Below are positions 63,779 through 64,000 of a DNA stretch of 64,000 nt, piece after piece. Where the stretch lies: assembly GCF_900111885.1 (NCBI RefSeq), contig NZ_FOKG01000001.1, positions 124,001-188,000 on the forward strand. The letters are read 5' to 3'. Source of the DNA: Amycolatopsis marina (lineage in GTDB: Bacteria; Actinomycetota; Actinomycetes; Mycobacteriales; Pseudonocardiaceae). The translations under genes were made by a program, and so were the position numbers. The notes below the pieces were generated by a model. It had not been told where the DNA came from, did not search any database, and was given only the letters and a program-made list of their open reading frames with translations. Each line of letters opens with the position of its first letter. Position 1 is the stretch's first letter.

Positions 63779-64000
63779 TCAGTCGCCGAGAACCCGGTCA
63801 CACCGAGCCCGGCGGGCCATCAGCTCGCGCACCCTGCGCCGCGCGCGGCTGGCAATACTTTCGGTCGCCCTCCTGGTCGTACCCAGTCGTCGGGCGATCT
63901 CGTCGTGGGATACCCCTCGCTCCAGATGTAGCAGGACAAAGCGTTCCCGCTCACTCAACCGGCCAAACCTGGCTATGAGCCAGCGTGCCTCCTCCCGGCA
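63779..64000 (-). CDS. sigma-70-like factor, C-terminal part (runs off the window)
   Basis: 73 residues plus stop. RLSERERFVLLHLERGVSHDEIARRLGTT and ATESIASRARRRVRELMARR match the region 4 helix-turn-helix of sigma-70/ECF-like factors, which binds the -35 element. The start and region 2 are outside the window. Confidence 0.65.
   Translation of the reverse strand, partial: CREEARWLIARFGRLSERERFVLLHLERGVSHDEIARRLGTTRRATESIASRARRRVRELMARRARCDRVLGD

Overview
The window is high-GC actinobacterial chromosome. The GlnX-GlnH-PknG glutamate-sensing operon, a DUF3558 lipoprotein beside a WXG-like protein, a 6C-type small RNA, PucR-controlled proline catabolism, monofunctional proline enzymes, an L,D-transpeptidase lipoprotein and ATGA-overlapped operons point to the Pseudonocardiaceae (Amycolatopsis, Saccharomonospora, Prauserella, Saccharopolyspora relatives). 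The genus assignment is inference; no rRNA is present.

Layout. 1-8.1 kb: MFS exporter behind a MerR-type operator, a small gene with an adjoining decayed reading frame, a 6C RNA, a cold-shock gene, an L,D-transpeptidase, a ProP-like symporter, a thioesterase and a membrane metallophosphoesterase. 8.1-13.1 kb: glnX-glnH-pknG on the minus strand. 13.2-15.6 kb: second cold-shock gene, fatty-acid desaturase, thioesterase. 15.5-22 kb: a complete class III lanthipeptide operon of the SapB/Ram type. It runs synthetase, a 46-residue precursor gene at 19139-19279, then two ABC exporters. 22.3-33.9 kb: membrane proteins, BlaI-type regulator, PucR-pruA-proline dehydrogenase, several metabolic genes, MFS exporter, small conserved proteins. 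34.0-37.0 kb: a decayed mobile island beginning at tRNA-Lys(TTT). It holds a frameshifted tyrosine integrase, an AT-richer secreted-protein/cytosolic-protein gene pair and a fused pair of IS701 and IS481 remnants. 37.0-39.1 kb: ferredoxin-P450 pair with a divergent TetR regulator. 39.1-43.5 kb: a WXG-like/DUF3558 cluster and two secreted phosphodiesterases. 43.7-46.7 kb: small regulators, a 160-bp IS5-type MITE, and a cupin/MarR divergon. 46.8-56.4 kb: a galactose or galactofuranose locus with DeoR regulator, four-gene ABC importer, secreted GH2 enzyme and galT. 56.5-62.5 kb: two ABC-2 exporters, one with a TetR repressor and tandem operators, the other in one overlapping operon with its own two-component system. 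62.8-64 kb: secreted trypsin-like protease and the end of a sigma-factor gene.

Genes working together. The lanthipeptide operon makes, modifies and exports a SapB-like surfactant peptide thought to serve aerial growth. GlnX and GlnH sense extracellular amino acids for the kinase PknG. The sugar locus imports and breaks down galactosides released outside the cell, with a CRP-like site in front of the GH2 gene. Many starts sit 7-9 nt after a TAGNNT box, suggesting frequent leaderless transcription.
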